DNA of 64,000 nucleotides from Rhodococcoides kyotonense (GTDB lineage Bacteria > Actinomycetota > Actinomycetes > Mycobacteriales > Mycobacteriaceae): assembly GCF_001645385.1 (NCBI RefSeq), contig NZ_LVHI01000038.1, positions 60,162 through 124,161 on the forward strand, written 5' to 3'. The notes under the pieces are model-generated. The model had not been told where the DNA came from and searched no databases. It was given only the letters and a program-made list of their open reading frames with translations. Within the stretch, counting starts at the first letter, position 1. The number at the start of each line of letters is the position of its first letter. Below are positions 49,237-57,901 of this stretch, in pieces. The position numbers and the translations under genes are program-made.

Positions 49237-51238
49237 CGGTGCCGCCTTTCTTGGTGAATTCGCCCGCCGCGGACCACGCCGCGCGCTCGGCGTCGAATGC
49301 GATGGACTGCGTCGCACGGAAACTGTCGATCGAATCCGCATGGGCCGCGAGGAACTGCTCGTGGTCGGCGAGCGAGAACTCGCCGTCGGCGATCTCGACA
49401 CCGCCGTTCCCTCGCCCGGCCGCGGTGTCCGCGCGCAGATCCATCAGCTCTTCGGGTTCGACGGGGTACCAGGAGATTCGGTCGAAAAACCTCAGCAGCC
49501 AGGGACTCTCGTTCTCGAACGGGGCGCTCGTGCTGCGGTATCGGTGATTCCACACCTGCGTCGTACGGCCGACGAACTGGTAGCCGCCCGGCCCCTCCAT
49601 GCCGTAGATGCACAGGTAGGCTCCGCCGATCCCGACGGCGTTCTCCGGTGTCCAGGTGCGTGCCGGGTTGTACTTGGTCGTGACGAGTCGGTGCCTCGGA
49701 TCCAACGGAGTCGCGACGGGCGCACCCAGGTAGACGTCCCCGAGACCCAGCACCATGTACTCGGCTGCGAAGACGGTGTCGAAAACATCTGCGACAGTGT
49801 CCAATCCGTTCATACGCCGGATGAACTCGATGTTCCACGGGCACCACGGCGCGTCGGAACGAACGCCGTGCATGTAGCGCGCGATCGCTTCACGGGTGGA
49901 CGGATCGTCCCACGACAGCGGCATCCGCACGTGACGCGACGGCACCACGAGTTCGGACGCGGCGGGCAGGTCGTCTTCGATCTCCGAGAGCAAACCCATC
50001 AGCGTCGAGATCGGGAGTACGTCGGGATCGACCTTGACCTGCAGCGAACGGATCCCCGGCGTGAGATCGATCAGGCCCCTCGGCGCGAGGGCCTCGACTC
50101 GCTGGTGCAGTGCATGCGCACGAGCACGTAATGTCAGGTCCAGCTTCATGTCTCCGTACTCCACGAGCACGTTGTCGTCACCGGAGCGCCGATACGTCAC
50201 CGAGGTCTCCGCGTCGCGACGCGCGAGGACGCCGTCGTCGCCGTCGCCCCCACTCGAGAACACGACGGGCATACTCGCGCGTCGCTGGACTCCGAGCGTG
50301 CCCAACGCGGCGGCGTGCGCCGCTCTGATCGGTACGAAGCGGACGGTGTCTCCCGCCTTCAACTGCCCGAGCTTCCAGCGTTCCGCGGCCACGGTCGTCA
50401 CGGGGCAGACGAATCCGCCGAGACTCGGACCGTCCGGTCCGAGGAGAATCGGTGTGTCACCGGTGAAGTCGAGTGCGCCGACGCTGTAGGCGTTGTCGTG
50501 AATGTTCGACGGGTGCAGGCCGGCTTCTCCGCCGTCCTGTCGCGCCCACTCCGGCTTCGGTCCGATGAGGCGGACACCCGTGCGATCGGAGTTGAAGTGC
50601 ACTTCGTACGACGTCGAGTACAGCGTGTCCATGTCGGCGCGGGTGAAGAACTCGGGTGCACCGTGCGGCCCTTCGGTGACGGCGATGTCCCATGTCGTCG
50701 TCAGGACAGGGCGGTGTTCCATCGGGATCGATCGGACGCGGTCGGCGTCGTCGGTGGCACCGGTGATCTCCAGAACGTCTCCCTCACCGAGGGTTCCGCC
50801 GCGGTGGCCTCCGAACTTGCCGAGCGTGAACGTCGATGCGCTCTCGAGGTACGGCTCGACGTCGATCGTTCCCTGGATCAGGACGTAGACGCGCAGGCCC
50901 GCGCCGTCGGTCATGCCGACGTCGAGGACGGCTCCGGCAGGAACGAGCACCGGACGCCACTGTGCGACCCGTACGCCGTCCACGCGTACCTGGGTGTCCG
51001 CACCCGTCACACAGACGTACGTGTCCGCGTCGAACGTCAACGCCGGACCGGCCATCGCGGATTCGAGACCCGGTGCGCCCTCGGGGTTTCCGAGGGCGAC
51101 GTTGCCGAGGCGGAAGGACAGGTCGTCCATCGGTCCCGACGGCGGCACACCGACCTGCCAGTAGCCGACGCGTCCCGGCCAGTCCTGCACCGTCGTCAGC
51201 ATGCCGGGGCGTACGACGGTCATCTTGGTACCGGTCAT
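49223..51238 (-). CDS. Urea/guanidine carboxylase-type carboxyltransferase without biotin domains
   Basis: This 671-residue protein has two domains joined: a KipA/PxpC-like half (about 5-310; GMLTTVQDWPGRVGYWQVG, NVALGNPEGAPGLESA) and a KipI/PxpB-like half (about 340-590; NVLVEYGDMKLDLTLRA, PGGYQFVGRTTQVW). Together they form the carboxyltransferase part of urea or guanidine carboxylase. A full enzyme is about 1200 residues, with an N-terminal biotin carboxylase and a C-terminal biotin carrier with MKM; neither is here. Both must come from elsewhere, or the protein has another role. Confidence 0.87.
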   Translation of the reverse strand: MTGTKMTVVRPGMLTTVQDWPGRVGYWQVGVPPSGPMDDLSFRLGNVALGNPEGAPGLESAMAGPALTFDADTYVCVTGADTQVRVDGVRVAQWRPVLVPAGAVLDVGMTDGAGLRVYVLIQGTIDVEPYLESASTFTLGKFGGHRGGTLGEGDVLEITGATDDADRVRSIPMEHRPVLTTTWDIAVTEGPHGAPEFFTRADMDTLYSTSYEVHFNSDRTGVRLIGPKPEWARQDGGEAGLHPSNIHDNAYSVGALDFTGDTPILLGPDGPSLGGFVCPVTTVAAERWKLGQLKAGDTVRFVPIRAAHAAALGTLGVQRRASMPVVFSSGGDGDDGVLARRDAETSVTYRRSGDDNVLVEYGDMKLDLTLRARAHALHQRVEALAPRGLIDLTPGIRSLQVKVDPDVLPISTLMGLLSEIEDDLPAASELVVPSRHVRMPLSWDDPSTREAIARYMHGVRSDAPWCPWNIEFIRRMNGLDTVADVFDTVFAAEYMVLGLGDVYLGAPVATPLDPRHRLVTTKYNPARTWTPENAVGIGGAYLCIYGMEGPGGYQFVGRTTQVWNHRYRSTSAPFENESPWLLRFFDRISWYPVEPEELMDLRADTAAGRGNGGVEIADGEFSLADHEQFLAAHADSIDSFRATQSIAFDAERAAWSAAGEFTKKGGTDAAA

Positions 51239-51855
51239 GGCCTGCTCACGATCATGCGGACCGACGTGGGGTCGAAACCGTTGCACGGGTTGTTGATCTG
51301 TGGGCAGTTCGAGACGAGGACGAGTGTGTCGATCTCGGCGCGCAGCGACAGCGACTTACCGGGGGCGGAAAGGCCGTCGACGATCCCGAGGGTGCCGTCG
51401 GCGTCGACGGGAACGTTCATGAAGAAGTTGATGTTGGACACCAAGTCTCGTTTGCCGAGGCCCCAATTGGCGCCCTCGATCAGGAAGTTCTCGACGCAGG
51501 CGTGCTGGTGCGCGGTGTGGTGTCCGTACCGCAGGGTGTTCGACTCCTGCGAGCAGGCGCCGCCGACGGTGTCGTGGTTGCCGACCTCGTCGTCGACGAT
51601 GGTCATCAGCGCGGTGGAATCGTCGCTGCGCAGAACGGTCCCGGTGGTGAGGAACAGGTTCTTCTGGGCGACGACGGTCGCTGCCGCCGAGTAGCGAACG
51701 GCATGATCGTGCGCCGAGTACATCAACGTGTCGACGGCTTGGTTGCCGTGCAGGTCGACGATGGTGAGGATGTCACCGGCCGCGACGACGGCGGACCACG
51801 GTGCCCTGGCGTCGGCGATCTCGTCCAGGATCACGGTTCCGAGTGTCGTTGTCAT
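51235..51855 (-). CDS. DUF1989 protein, urea carboxylase-associated protein 2 type
   Basis: The 206-residue DUF1989 protein has the family motifs GNQAVDTLMYSA and GGACSQESNTLRYG, HQHACVENFL, and NINFFMNVPV. In guanidine-using bacteria this pair of DUF1989 proteins forms carboxyguanidine deiminase, which turns carboxyguanidine into allophanate and ammonia. The Cys and His in these motifs are candidate metal or catalytic residues. Stop overlaps the carboxyltransferase start (ATGA). Assignment to urea or guanidine metabolism depends on the incomplete carboxylase next to it. Confidence 0.88.
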   Translation of the reverse strand: MTTTLGTVILDEIADARAPWSAVVAAGDILTIVDLHGNQAVDTLMYSAHDHAVRYSAAATVVAQKNLFLTTGTVLRSDDSTALMTIVDDEVGNHDTVGGACSQESNTLRYGHHTAHQHACVENFLIEGANWGLGKRDLVSNINFFMNVPVDADGTLGIVDGLSAPGKSLSLRAEIDTLVLVSNCPQINNPCNGFDPTSVRMIVSRP

Positions 51856-52643
51856 CGTGTGCCTTTCGCTGCGGTCCATGCGCTTTCGGTGTTCCACACC
51901 GCGCGTCGGTATTCGGGGTCGGTGTTGGACAAGTCGTTCAGTTCGGACGATGCATCCCACGCCAGCACATCGAGTGCGGTGGTGTCGAAAGTCGGGGACG
52001 AATCGAGCGGATGGGCCGTGTTCGCGAGCAGCACGACGACCGGAAGATGGATGAGCAGGTCGATCTCCGCTCCTGCGTTCGCATTGCCCGTCGCCGTCAA
52101 CGCGCCGTCGGCCTCGACGCGCACACCGTGGAAGAACGAGATCGACGGTGGCAGATCGCGAGGTTCCAGACCGTGCTTCGCCGCTGCGACGGTGAACAGC
52201 TCCCGTCCGGCCGGCGAGGACGAATGCAGGTCTCCGCTACCGTATTTCGCGTCGTTGGCGGCAACGGATGTGGTGCCGCAGAACGCGTCGTGGCGTCCCG
52301 ACGAGTCGGCGACGACGGTCGCGAGTACCCGGCCTTGGTCGGACAGCAGCGGGTGACCGATGCCGAGATACGCCTGCCACGGAACCTTCACCGTGTCAGC
52401 AGCATTGAGGCGTTCCCACGGTGCGTCCGCGCGGTACAGAAGAAGGTGTGCGCAGGCGTTGCCGTCGACGTCGCGCAGGCGGAGCCGGGTACCCCGTGCC
52501 AGGACCTTCGTCGTGTAGCGACCACCGGGGACGGTTTCGGACCAGGTCAGTTCGCTGATGCCCTCGGGCGCGGCTGGCCCGGTGATCGCCGCGGCCTGCG
52601 CTCGGGCATGGTCTCGGGCGGCGTGAGTCGTTGCGGTGTTCAT
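51852..52643 (-). CDS. DUF1989 protein, urea carboxylase-associated protein 1 type
   Basis: The 263-residue DUF1989 protein is the larger partner. Motifs are LTWSETVPGGRYTTKVLARG, RLRDVDGNACAHLLLYRA, CGTTSVAANDAKYGSG and SFFHGVRVEADG. With the following gene it probably forms the heteromeric carboxyguanidine deiminase (formerly urea amidolyase-associated proteins). It overlaps that gene by 4 bases (ATGA) and follows the permease gene by 5 bases, so all are on one transcript. Confidence 0.88.
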   Translation of the reverse strand: MNTATTHAARDHARAQAAAITGPAAPEGISELTWSETVPGGRYTTKVLARGTRLRLRDVDGNACAHLLLYRADAPWERLNAADTVKVPWQAYLGIGHPLLSDQGRVLATVVADSSGRHDAFCGTTSVAANDAKYGSGDLHSSSPAGRELFTVAAAKHGLEPRDLPPSISFFHGVRVEADGALTATGNANAGAEIDLLIHLPVVVLLANTAHPLDSSPTFDTTALDVLAWDASSELNDLSNTDPEYRRAVWNTESAWTAAKGTR

Positions 52644-52648
52644 GGGTG

Positions 52649-54193
52649 TCAGGCTCCGATCGTGACGGGCTTCGGGTGTGCTTTGCCGCGCGGCAGGCAG
52701 ACGATGCCCACGACGACGACGGCGAGGACGGTGAGGGGTGCCGCCCACTGCAGTATCGGGAATTCCCCGGTGGGGTTGAAGATTTCGGCGCGCGGCCAGG
52801 AGAGGTTCACGACCATGAGGCCGCCGTACAGCACCGCGAGGATGTTGACGGGGATGCCCAGGACTCCGAGGCCGAACAGTTTCTTGCCTTCCGAGTCGAC
52901 CTGCATACCGCCGCGCGGCCAGCCCTTCAGACGTTGAACGAGCAGCGGCACGGTGACCATCATGTAGGCGAGGTAGATCAGCACGATGCAGACGCTGGTC
53001 AGCGTCGTGAAGATCGCTGCGTTGCCCACGTTCACCGCAAGGACTGCGACACAGGCGATTCCGATGAGAACCGACGGCGCCATGGGCGTTCCGGTCCGTG
53101 TGTTCACCGTCGACAGCAACTTCGACGCGGGCAGTCGGCCGTCGCGTGCCATCGAGAACATCAGGCGGGATGCAGCGGTCTGGATCGCGAGTGTGCAGAT
53201 GAAGACGGCGATCGCGACGTCGATCAGTAGAACGGTTCCCCACGGCGAGCTGAGGATCGAATCGAGAACGTACGGTAGGCCTTCCGCTGCGAGTCGACCA
53301 TCGGTGAGGCTCGGAGCGGCCATCAGCGCACCGACGATCATCAGTCCACCGCCCAGCGCGGAGGCCGACAGCGCCAAGCGAATCGTGCGCGGTGCGACGC
53401 GTCGGGGATTGTGCGTTTCCTCGGCCAGTTCACCTGCGGAGCCGAATCCGACCATGACGTAGGCAGCCATCAGTCCCGAGACGATCCACGCCCAGATGTA
53501 TCCGGGCTCGGCGCCTGCGGAGCCGGTGTCCAGTACCACCTGCGGTCCACGTTCGGCGTGAGTGAAGAAGACGAGCACTACCGCTGCGACACCGACGATT
53601 TCGCAGGTGACACCGATGCTGTTGATACGTGACATCCAGTTGACGCCGATGCAGTTGATCGTCGTCGTCAGCACCAGAAGGGCCGAGCCGAGGATGACGG
53701 CATTGGCAGCGCCGCTCGGGGACGTGAGGGCGGTGTCGTCGCCGACGATCTGAAATCCGCTCCAGACGCTCGGCAGTACTACCTGCAGCGCGATGGCCGC
53801 TGCCGCTGCCGTGACGATCTGCGCGATGATCATGAACCAGCCGGCGAACCATCCGACGATCTCACCGCCCATGCGCCTCGACCACTGATAGATCGCACCC
53901 GAAATCGGGTATCGCGCAGCGAGTTCGGCGAAGTTCAGTGCCACCATGAACTGACCCAGGAACACCAGCGGCCACGTGAAGAAGAAGGCGGGACCACCGA
54001 AGCTGAAGCCGAGTCCGAAGAGCTGGAAGATCGTCGTCAGGATCGAGACGAACGAGAACCCTGCAGCGAACGACGCGAACTTCCCGAGCGAACGATGAAG
54101 CTGCGGTTCGTATCCCAGCCCGACGAGGTCGGAGTGATCGCTCGTGGTCGATGTCGCCGGCCCCTCGGGTGCGGGCAGAGTAGTCGAGCTCAT
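52649..54193 (-). CDS. APC-family permease, probable importer for the operon's substrate
   Basis: This 514-residue permease has 12 transmembrane segments and the APC signature around LHRSLGKFASFAAGFSFVS and GFGSAGELAEETHNPRRVAP. The nearest described group is the GABA/choline-type amino acid/amine transporters that precede urea-carboxylase operons in many genomes. GGAGACACGT precedes the ATG. It is the first gene of the five-gene operon and would import the nitrogen compound used by it. Confidence 0.9.
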   Translation of the reverse strand: MSSTTLPAPEGPATSTTSDHSDLVGLGYEPQLHRSLGKFASFAAGFSFVSILTTIFQLFGLGFSFGGPAFFFTWPLVFLGQFMVALNFAELAARYPISGAIYQWSRRMGGEIVGWFAGWFMIIAQIVTAAAAAIALQVVLPSVWSGFQIVGDDTALTSPSGAANAVILGSALLVLTTTINCIGVNWMSRINSIGVTCEIVGVAAVVLVFFTHAERGPQVVLDTGSAGAEPGYIWAWIVSGLMAAYVMVGFGSAGELAEETHNPRRVAPRTIRLALSASALGGGLMIVGALMAAPSLTDGRLAAEGLPYVLDSILSSPWGTVLLIDVAIAVFICTLAIQTAASRLMFSMARDGRLPASKLLSTVNTRTGTPMAPSVLIGIACVAVLAVNVGNAAIFTTLTSVCIVLIYLAYMMVTVPLLVQRLKGWPRGGMQVDSEGKKLFGLGVLGIPVNILAVLYGGLMVVNLSWPRAEIFNPTGEFPILQWAAPLTVLAVVVVGIVCLPRGKAHPKPVTIGA

Positions 54194-54249
54194 ACGTGTC
54201 TCCTGAACGGAAGTGAGAGTGACCGCCCGTCTGCGCTGCCGGTGCGGGG

Positions 54250-54366
54250 GTTTCTGTCACTCGATAGTTTTCCGTCCGGGATCGCTCGTTGGGTGACGAG
54301 CATGTAGCGAACGTGTGCCGTCGTGAAACATCTGTGTTTCGTACGTTTCTGCCCGGTGACAGAAAC
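54250..54366. promoter_or_regulatory. Paired operators between permease and TetR genes
   Basis: GTTTCTGTCAC (54250-54260) and GTGACAGAAAC (54356-54366) are perfect inverted copies, 95 bases apart, one on each side of the divergent promoters. GAAACA-TCTG-TGTTTC (54325-54340) and GTTTCT-N10-AGAAAC (54345-54366) are further inverted repeats. GTTTC-TGCCCG-GTGAC (54345-54360) also fits, on the minus strand, the GlnR consensus GTnAC-N6-GAAAC. Both readings (TetR sites, nitrogen control) are open. Confidence 0.55.
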
Positions 54367-54400
54367 TTCACACCAGGCGATTCGATGCCAGGATGAGCAC

Positions 54401-55114
54401 ATGGCCACCACCACCGGCGCAGGCCGACCGAGACTCAGCACGAAGAAGCGCCCGGGTGACACGGCACGCGAGGAGATTCTGGACGCGTCTGCCGAGCTGT
54501 TCACGACGCGGGGTTACACGAGCACATCGACGCGCATGATCGCCGACGCGGTCGGGCTTCGTCAGGCATCTCTGTACCACCACTTCGCGGGCAAGGACGA
54601 CATCCTCGACGCACTCCTCGGCGGAACCGTCGACGAGCCGTTGGCTGTCGGTCGCGGGGTGGCGGAGAGCGACGCGTCGGCGGCGGTGAAGATGTACGCC
54701 CTCGTGCTGTTCGACGCGGATCAGCTGGCTCGCTCCACCTGGAACCTCGGAGCGCTCTATCTCCTGCCGGAATTGAGGGCGGATCGGTTCGACGCCTTCC
54801 GGCAGCACCGGTACGCGCTCATGAACATCTACGCGTCGCTGGCCTCGGCCACGGCATCCGAGCTGGGCGTCGATGCACTCCCCGGCACCGAGGAACTACC
54901 GTTTCGTCTGGTGGAGACCGTCGTGAACGGGAGGGCCGACGCCGAGAACGGCCGAGGAGTCCCCGCCGTCGAATACGCGAGGACCATCGCCGACGCGGCG
55001 GTGCGGGTGCTGGGCTGGGTCGGTCCCACCGACACCCTCCGCACGGAGGCAGTGCGGCTGTTGGACTGCTCGGCCGGCGTCGAGACCGTCTGGACGGCAC
55101 GGCTCCCGTCCTGA
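54401..55114 (+). CDS. TetR-family regulator of the nitrogen-compound operon
   Basis: This 237-residue regulator has a basic N-terminal arm (GRPRLSTKKRPGD), the TetR HTH (STSTRMIADAVGLRQASLYHH, split by its 20-residue limit) and a C-terminal ligand domain. AGGATGAG precedes the ATG at 54401; a frame from 54323 exists but covers the operators. It is divergent from the permease operon and probably represses it. Its last codons lie in the stem of a hairpin. Confidence 0.88.
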   Translation: MATTTGAGRPRLSTKKRPGDTAREEILDASAELFTTRGYTSTSTRMIADAVGLRQASLYHHFAGKDDILDALLGGTVDEPLAVGRGVAESDASAAVKMYALVLFDADQLARSTWNLGALYLLPELRADRFDAFRQHRYALMNIYASLASATASELGVDALPGTEELPFRLVETVVNGRADAENGRGVPAVEYARTIADAAVRVLGWVGPTDTLRTEAVRLLDCSAGVETVWTARLPS

Positions 55115-55141
55115 CCGCCGACGCGGCGAGAACGGGAGCCG
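55100..55141. terminator. Hairpin between convergent TetR and MFS genes
   Basis: CGGCTCCCGT (55100-55109) and ACGGGAGCCG (55132-55141) form a perfect 10-base stem around 22 bases. It includes the tetR stop codon and ends 12 bases before the stop of the convergent transporter gene. No T tract follows. Confidence 0.5.
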
Positions 55142-55152
55142 GTGGTAGAGCG

Positions 55153-56496
55153 TCAGGCCATGTTGACTTCTTTCGTCTCGACGAGCGCCTTGGTGCACAC
55201 GATGCTCAGAAGCGCGAGCACAGCGAGCATGATGCCGACCGACATGCTGCCGAACGACGCAGTCAGAGGCGCGGCCAAGATCGGAGGAACGGCACCGCCG
55301 AGCACCCCGGCGAGGTTGTAGCCGAGTCCCGCTCCCGTGTAACGAAAACGGGTCTGGAACAGCTCGGGCAGCAGTGCGCCGGTGGGACCGTATGCGATGC
55401 CGAAGATCAGGAGAGTGATGCACATTCCGAGGACGAATGCCGTCTCCGATCCCGAATCCAACAGTGGGAACAGAGCGAGCGACCACGGGACGGCGACGAT
55501 GCACGACGTCATGATCACCCGGCGACGTCCGATGCGATCGGAGTAGGCCGCGGAAATCGCAGTTGCCAGGCCGAAGACGACGGCCGCGACGATGCCCGTG
55601 ATCAGGACGAACGGGCGATCGAAGCCGAGTGTCTTGGTGCCGTAGCTCGTGAGGTAGGCGGTGCCCATGTAGAAGAGCGAGAACAACGACGCCAACGCGC
55701 CGGCGGCAAGCAGGATCTCTTTCTTCTGCACACGCCAGGCATCGAAGAACGGCAGACGCGACGGTCGATCGGTTCGGGTGTCGCGGAGCTGTCGATCGGC
55801 GCGGAAGATCGGTGTCTCCTCGATAGCAAGTCGCATGTACAGCCCGATCAGAACCAGTACGGCGCTGAACAGGAACGGAATGCGCCATCCGTAGTCCAGG
55901 AACGTCTGGTTGGTGTCGCCGAGCAAGGCTCCGGTGACCAGGAAGGTGGCACTGGAGAGTACGAATGCCGCGGACGGTCCCAGCTGGGGGAACATCGCGT
56001 AGAAGCCGCGTTTGTTCGTGGGTGCGTACTCGGCTGTCAGCAGTGTGGCCCCAGCCCATTCGCCACCGACGGCGAAACCCTGTCCGAACCGTAGGAGCAC
56101 GAGGATGATCGGCGCGGCCACCCCGATGGTCTCGGCACCGGGGAGCAGTCCGATGACGAATGTCGAGATACCCATCAGCAGCAGTGTGGAGATGAGGGTC
56201 TTCTTGCGACCTATCCGATCGCCGAAGTGCCCGAACAACACTGCGCCCGCAGGACGCGCGACGAATGCGACGGCGAACGTCGCGAAGGACGCCACGGTGC
56301 CTGCTGTCGAGCCGAGCGCGGGAAAGAACACCGTCGGAAAGACGAGAGCGGCTGCGGTTCCGTAGATGAAGAAGTCGTAGAACTCGATCGTCGTCCCGAT
56401 TCCGCTCGCGAACGCGACTCGGCGAACGCTGGTGGTCGGTCTGGACGTAGTCGGTCGCTCGGGGGCGGCTACGTCGGGTTTGGAAATATTGCTCAT
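55153..56496 (-). CDS. MFS transporter of the metabolite:H+ symporter (MHS) type
   Basis: This 447-residue transporter has 12 transmembrane segments and the MHS pattern: ASGIGTTIEFYDFFIYGTAA in helix 1, GHFGDRIGRKKTLI between helices 2 and 3, and GEWAGATLLTAEYAP at helix 5. Relatives (ShiA, ProP, KgtP, CitA) take up small organic acids or osmolytes with protons. The substrate is unknown. GAGGAG precedes the ATG at 56496. Confidence 0.9.
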   Translation of the reverse strand: MSNISKPDVAAPERPTTSRPTTSVRRVAFASGIGTTIEFYDFFIYGTAAALVFPTVFFPALGSTAGTVASFATFAVAFVARPAGAVLFGHFGDRIGRKKTLISTLLLMGISTFVIGLLPGAETIGVAAPIILVLLRFGQGFAVGGEWAGATLLTAEYAPTNKRGFYAMFPQLGPSAAFVLSSATFLVTGALLGDTNQTFLDYGWRIPFLFSAVLVLIGLYMRLAIEETPIFRADRQLRDTRTDRPSRLPFFDAWRVQKKEILLAAGALASLFSLFYMGTAYLTSYGTKTLGFDRPFVLITGIVAAVVFGLATAISAAYSDRIGRRRVIMTSCIVAVPWSLALFPLLDSGSETAFVLGMCITLLIFGIAYGPTGALLPELFQTRFRYTGAGLGYNLAGVLGGAVPPILAAPLTASFGSMSVGIMLAVLALLSIVCTKALVETKEVNMA

Positions 56497-56723
56497 TGCA
56501 CTCCTCGTGGACAGTGCTGGCTCGATGACCAGTACGAGGAAGGTATGTGACCGACGACACAGTGGACTACCCCCTGATGGGGGTAGCCGCACGGTCGCGT
56601 TCCCGGGCGACGACGAGCGGGTCTCGCCTCCTCGACGGGCGTAGTCGCATACTGGCAGGGTGACTGTTCTACCGAATCGGGCCGAGCGCCCCGACACGAT
56701 GACGCCGCCGGCGCTGGAACCGC

Positions 56724-57554
56724 ATGCCTAGGAAGAAGGATTCGGCCGGTCCGACGGCAGGCGTCTACGACATCGACACCGGTACGTGCGAGTTGATCAG
56801 GGACACACTCGTTTCCGACGGCTGGACCGTGCAGATCAACGGTGTGCCCAGTTCGCACATCGACATGGACGACCCCACCCAGCTCGACTTCGAGTACATG
56901 CGGTGGATGGCCGGACTCGTTCGGCACCACGACTTTCCGGGATCACGATTGCGAACATTGCATCTGGGCGGTGGAGCCTGCACTCTCGCACGGTATTTCG
57001 CCGCGGCGTACCCGGACGCGCGGCAGGTGGTCGTCGAACTCGACGGTAGGCTCGCCGAACTCGTCCGCGACTGGTTCGACCTTCCGCGCGCACCGCTGCT
57101 GCGCATCCGCGTCGGCGATGCACGTGAGGTGACCGAGACGCTCACCGAGAACAGTCGAGACGTGATCGTCCGTGACGTGTTCGCCGGCAGCACCACGCCG
57201 GAGGCGTTGCAGACGAGGGAATTCACCGATCATGTTCGACGCGTCCTCGCGCCCGGCGGTGTGTACGTCGTCAACTGTGGCGACACCCGGGACCTCCAGC
57301 GGACGCGGCGGGAGGCGTCGACCATCGGTTCGGTCTTTCCACACACGGCGATCGTCGCCGATCCCGCGATGCTGAAGGGCCGACGCTACGGCAACGTCGT
57401 CATCGCAGGCAGCGACGTCCCGCTGGCGCAGGAACCGGCTTTGGCTCGTGAGCTTCTCGGTGGCGGCGTACCGGCCCACGTGTGGCAGGACGAGCAGGTG
57501 CGCACGTTCGCTCGCGACGCGAAAGTTCTTCGAGACCCTGTGCAGAAACAGTAG
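56724..57554 (+). CDS. Spermidine-synthase-like methyltransferase-fold protein
   Basis: This 276-residue protein has the SAM-binding fold of the spermidine synthase family: LRTLHLGGGACTLARYFAAA (GGG motif near residue 80), VVVELDGRLAEL, and VRDVFAGSTTPEAL in place of the aminopropyl-donor DDAY-like motif. The catalytic Asp of true spermidine synthases is in the position of RDVFAG, with D kept. Many actinobacterial members are not polyamine synthases and are uncharacterised. ATG at 56724. No obvious partner is adjacent. Confidence 0.82.
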   Translation: MPRKKDSAGPTAGVYDIDTGTCELIRDTLVSDGWTVQINGVPSSHIDMDDPTQLDFEYMRWMAGLVRHHDFPGSRLRTLHLGGGACTLARYFAAAYPDARQVVVELDGRLAELVRDWFDLPRAPLLRIRVGDAREVTETLTENSRDVIVRDVFAGSTTPEALQTREFTDHVRRVLAPGGVYVVNCGDTRDLQRTRREASTIGSVFPHTAIVADPAMLKGRRYGNVVIAGSDVPLAQEPALARELLGGGVPAHVWQDEQVRTFARDAKVLRDPVQKQ

Positions 57555-57592
57555 TGTGAGCGGCGGACACCGTTCGCACACGAGGAGAGAAA

Positions 57593-57886
57593 ATGGCACT
57601 GATCGCACTGCTCGATCTGAAGCTGAAGCCCGAGGTTCTCGACGACGCCAAGGTCGTGCTCGGCCGCGTGCTGGGTGAGACCCGCGCGTTCGACGGCTGC
57701 CTCGGTGTCGACGTCCTGATCGACGAGGCGGACGAGACCCATTGGATCGCCTACGAGCGGTGGGAGTCGTCGGACGCCGACGCGAAGTACCGCGAATTCC
57801 GGGCCGGCCCAGGCAAGATCACCGACCTCGCGCCGCTGCTCGCCGGCGCGCCGAGCCTCACCAAGTTCACGGTCGCCGACGTCTAG
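57593..57886 (+). CDS. Antibiotic biosynthesis monooxygenase (ABM) domain protein
   Basis: The 97-residue product is a single ferredoxin-like ABM domain (MALIALLDLKLKPEVLDDAK, GCLGVDVLIDEADETHW, YERWESSDADAKYREF). Members are cofactor-free quinol monooxygenases or haem-degrading enzymes, usually dimeric. GAGGAGAG lies 4 bases before the ATG. It follows the spermidine-synthase-like gene by 38 bases and could be on the same transcript. Confidence 0.88.
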   Translation: MALIALLDLKLKPEVLDDAKVVLGRVLGETRAFDGCLGVDVLIDEADETHWIAYERWESSDADAKYREFRAGPGKITDLAPLLAGAPSLTKFTVADV

Positions 57887-57901
57887 GACGAACGAAACAT
57901 C

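Noticed and set aside
54193..54320. Guanidine riboswitch before the permease operon
   Set aside because: I looked on the minus strand for the conserved ykkC-type motifs and saw none; a TetR with operators is the visible control.
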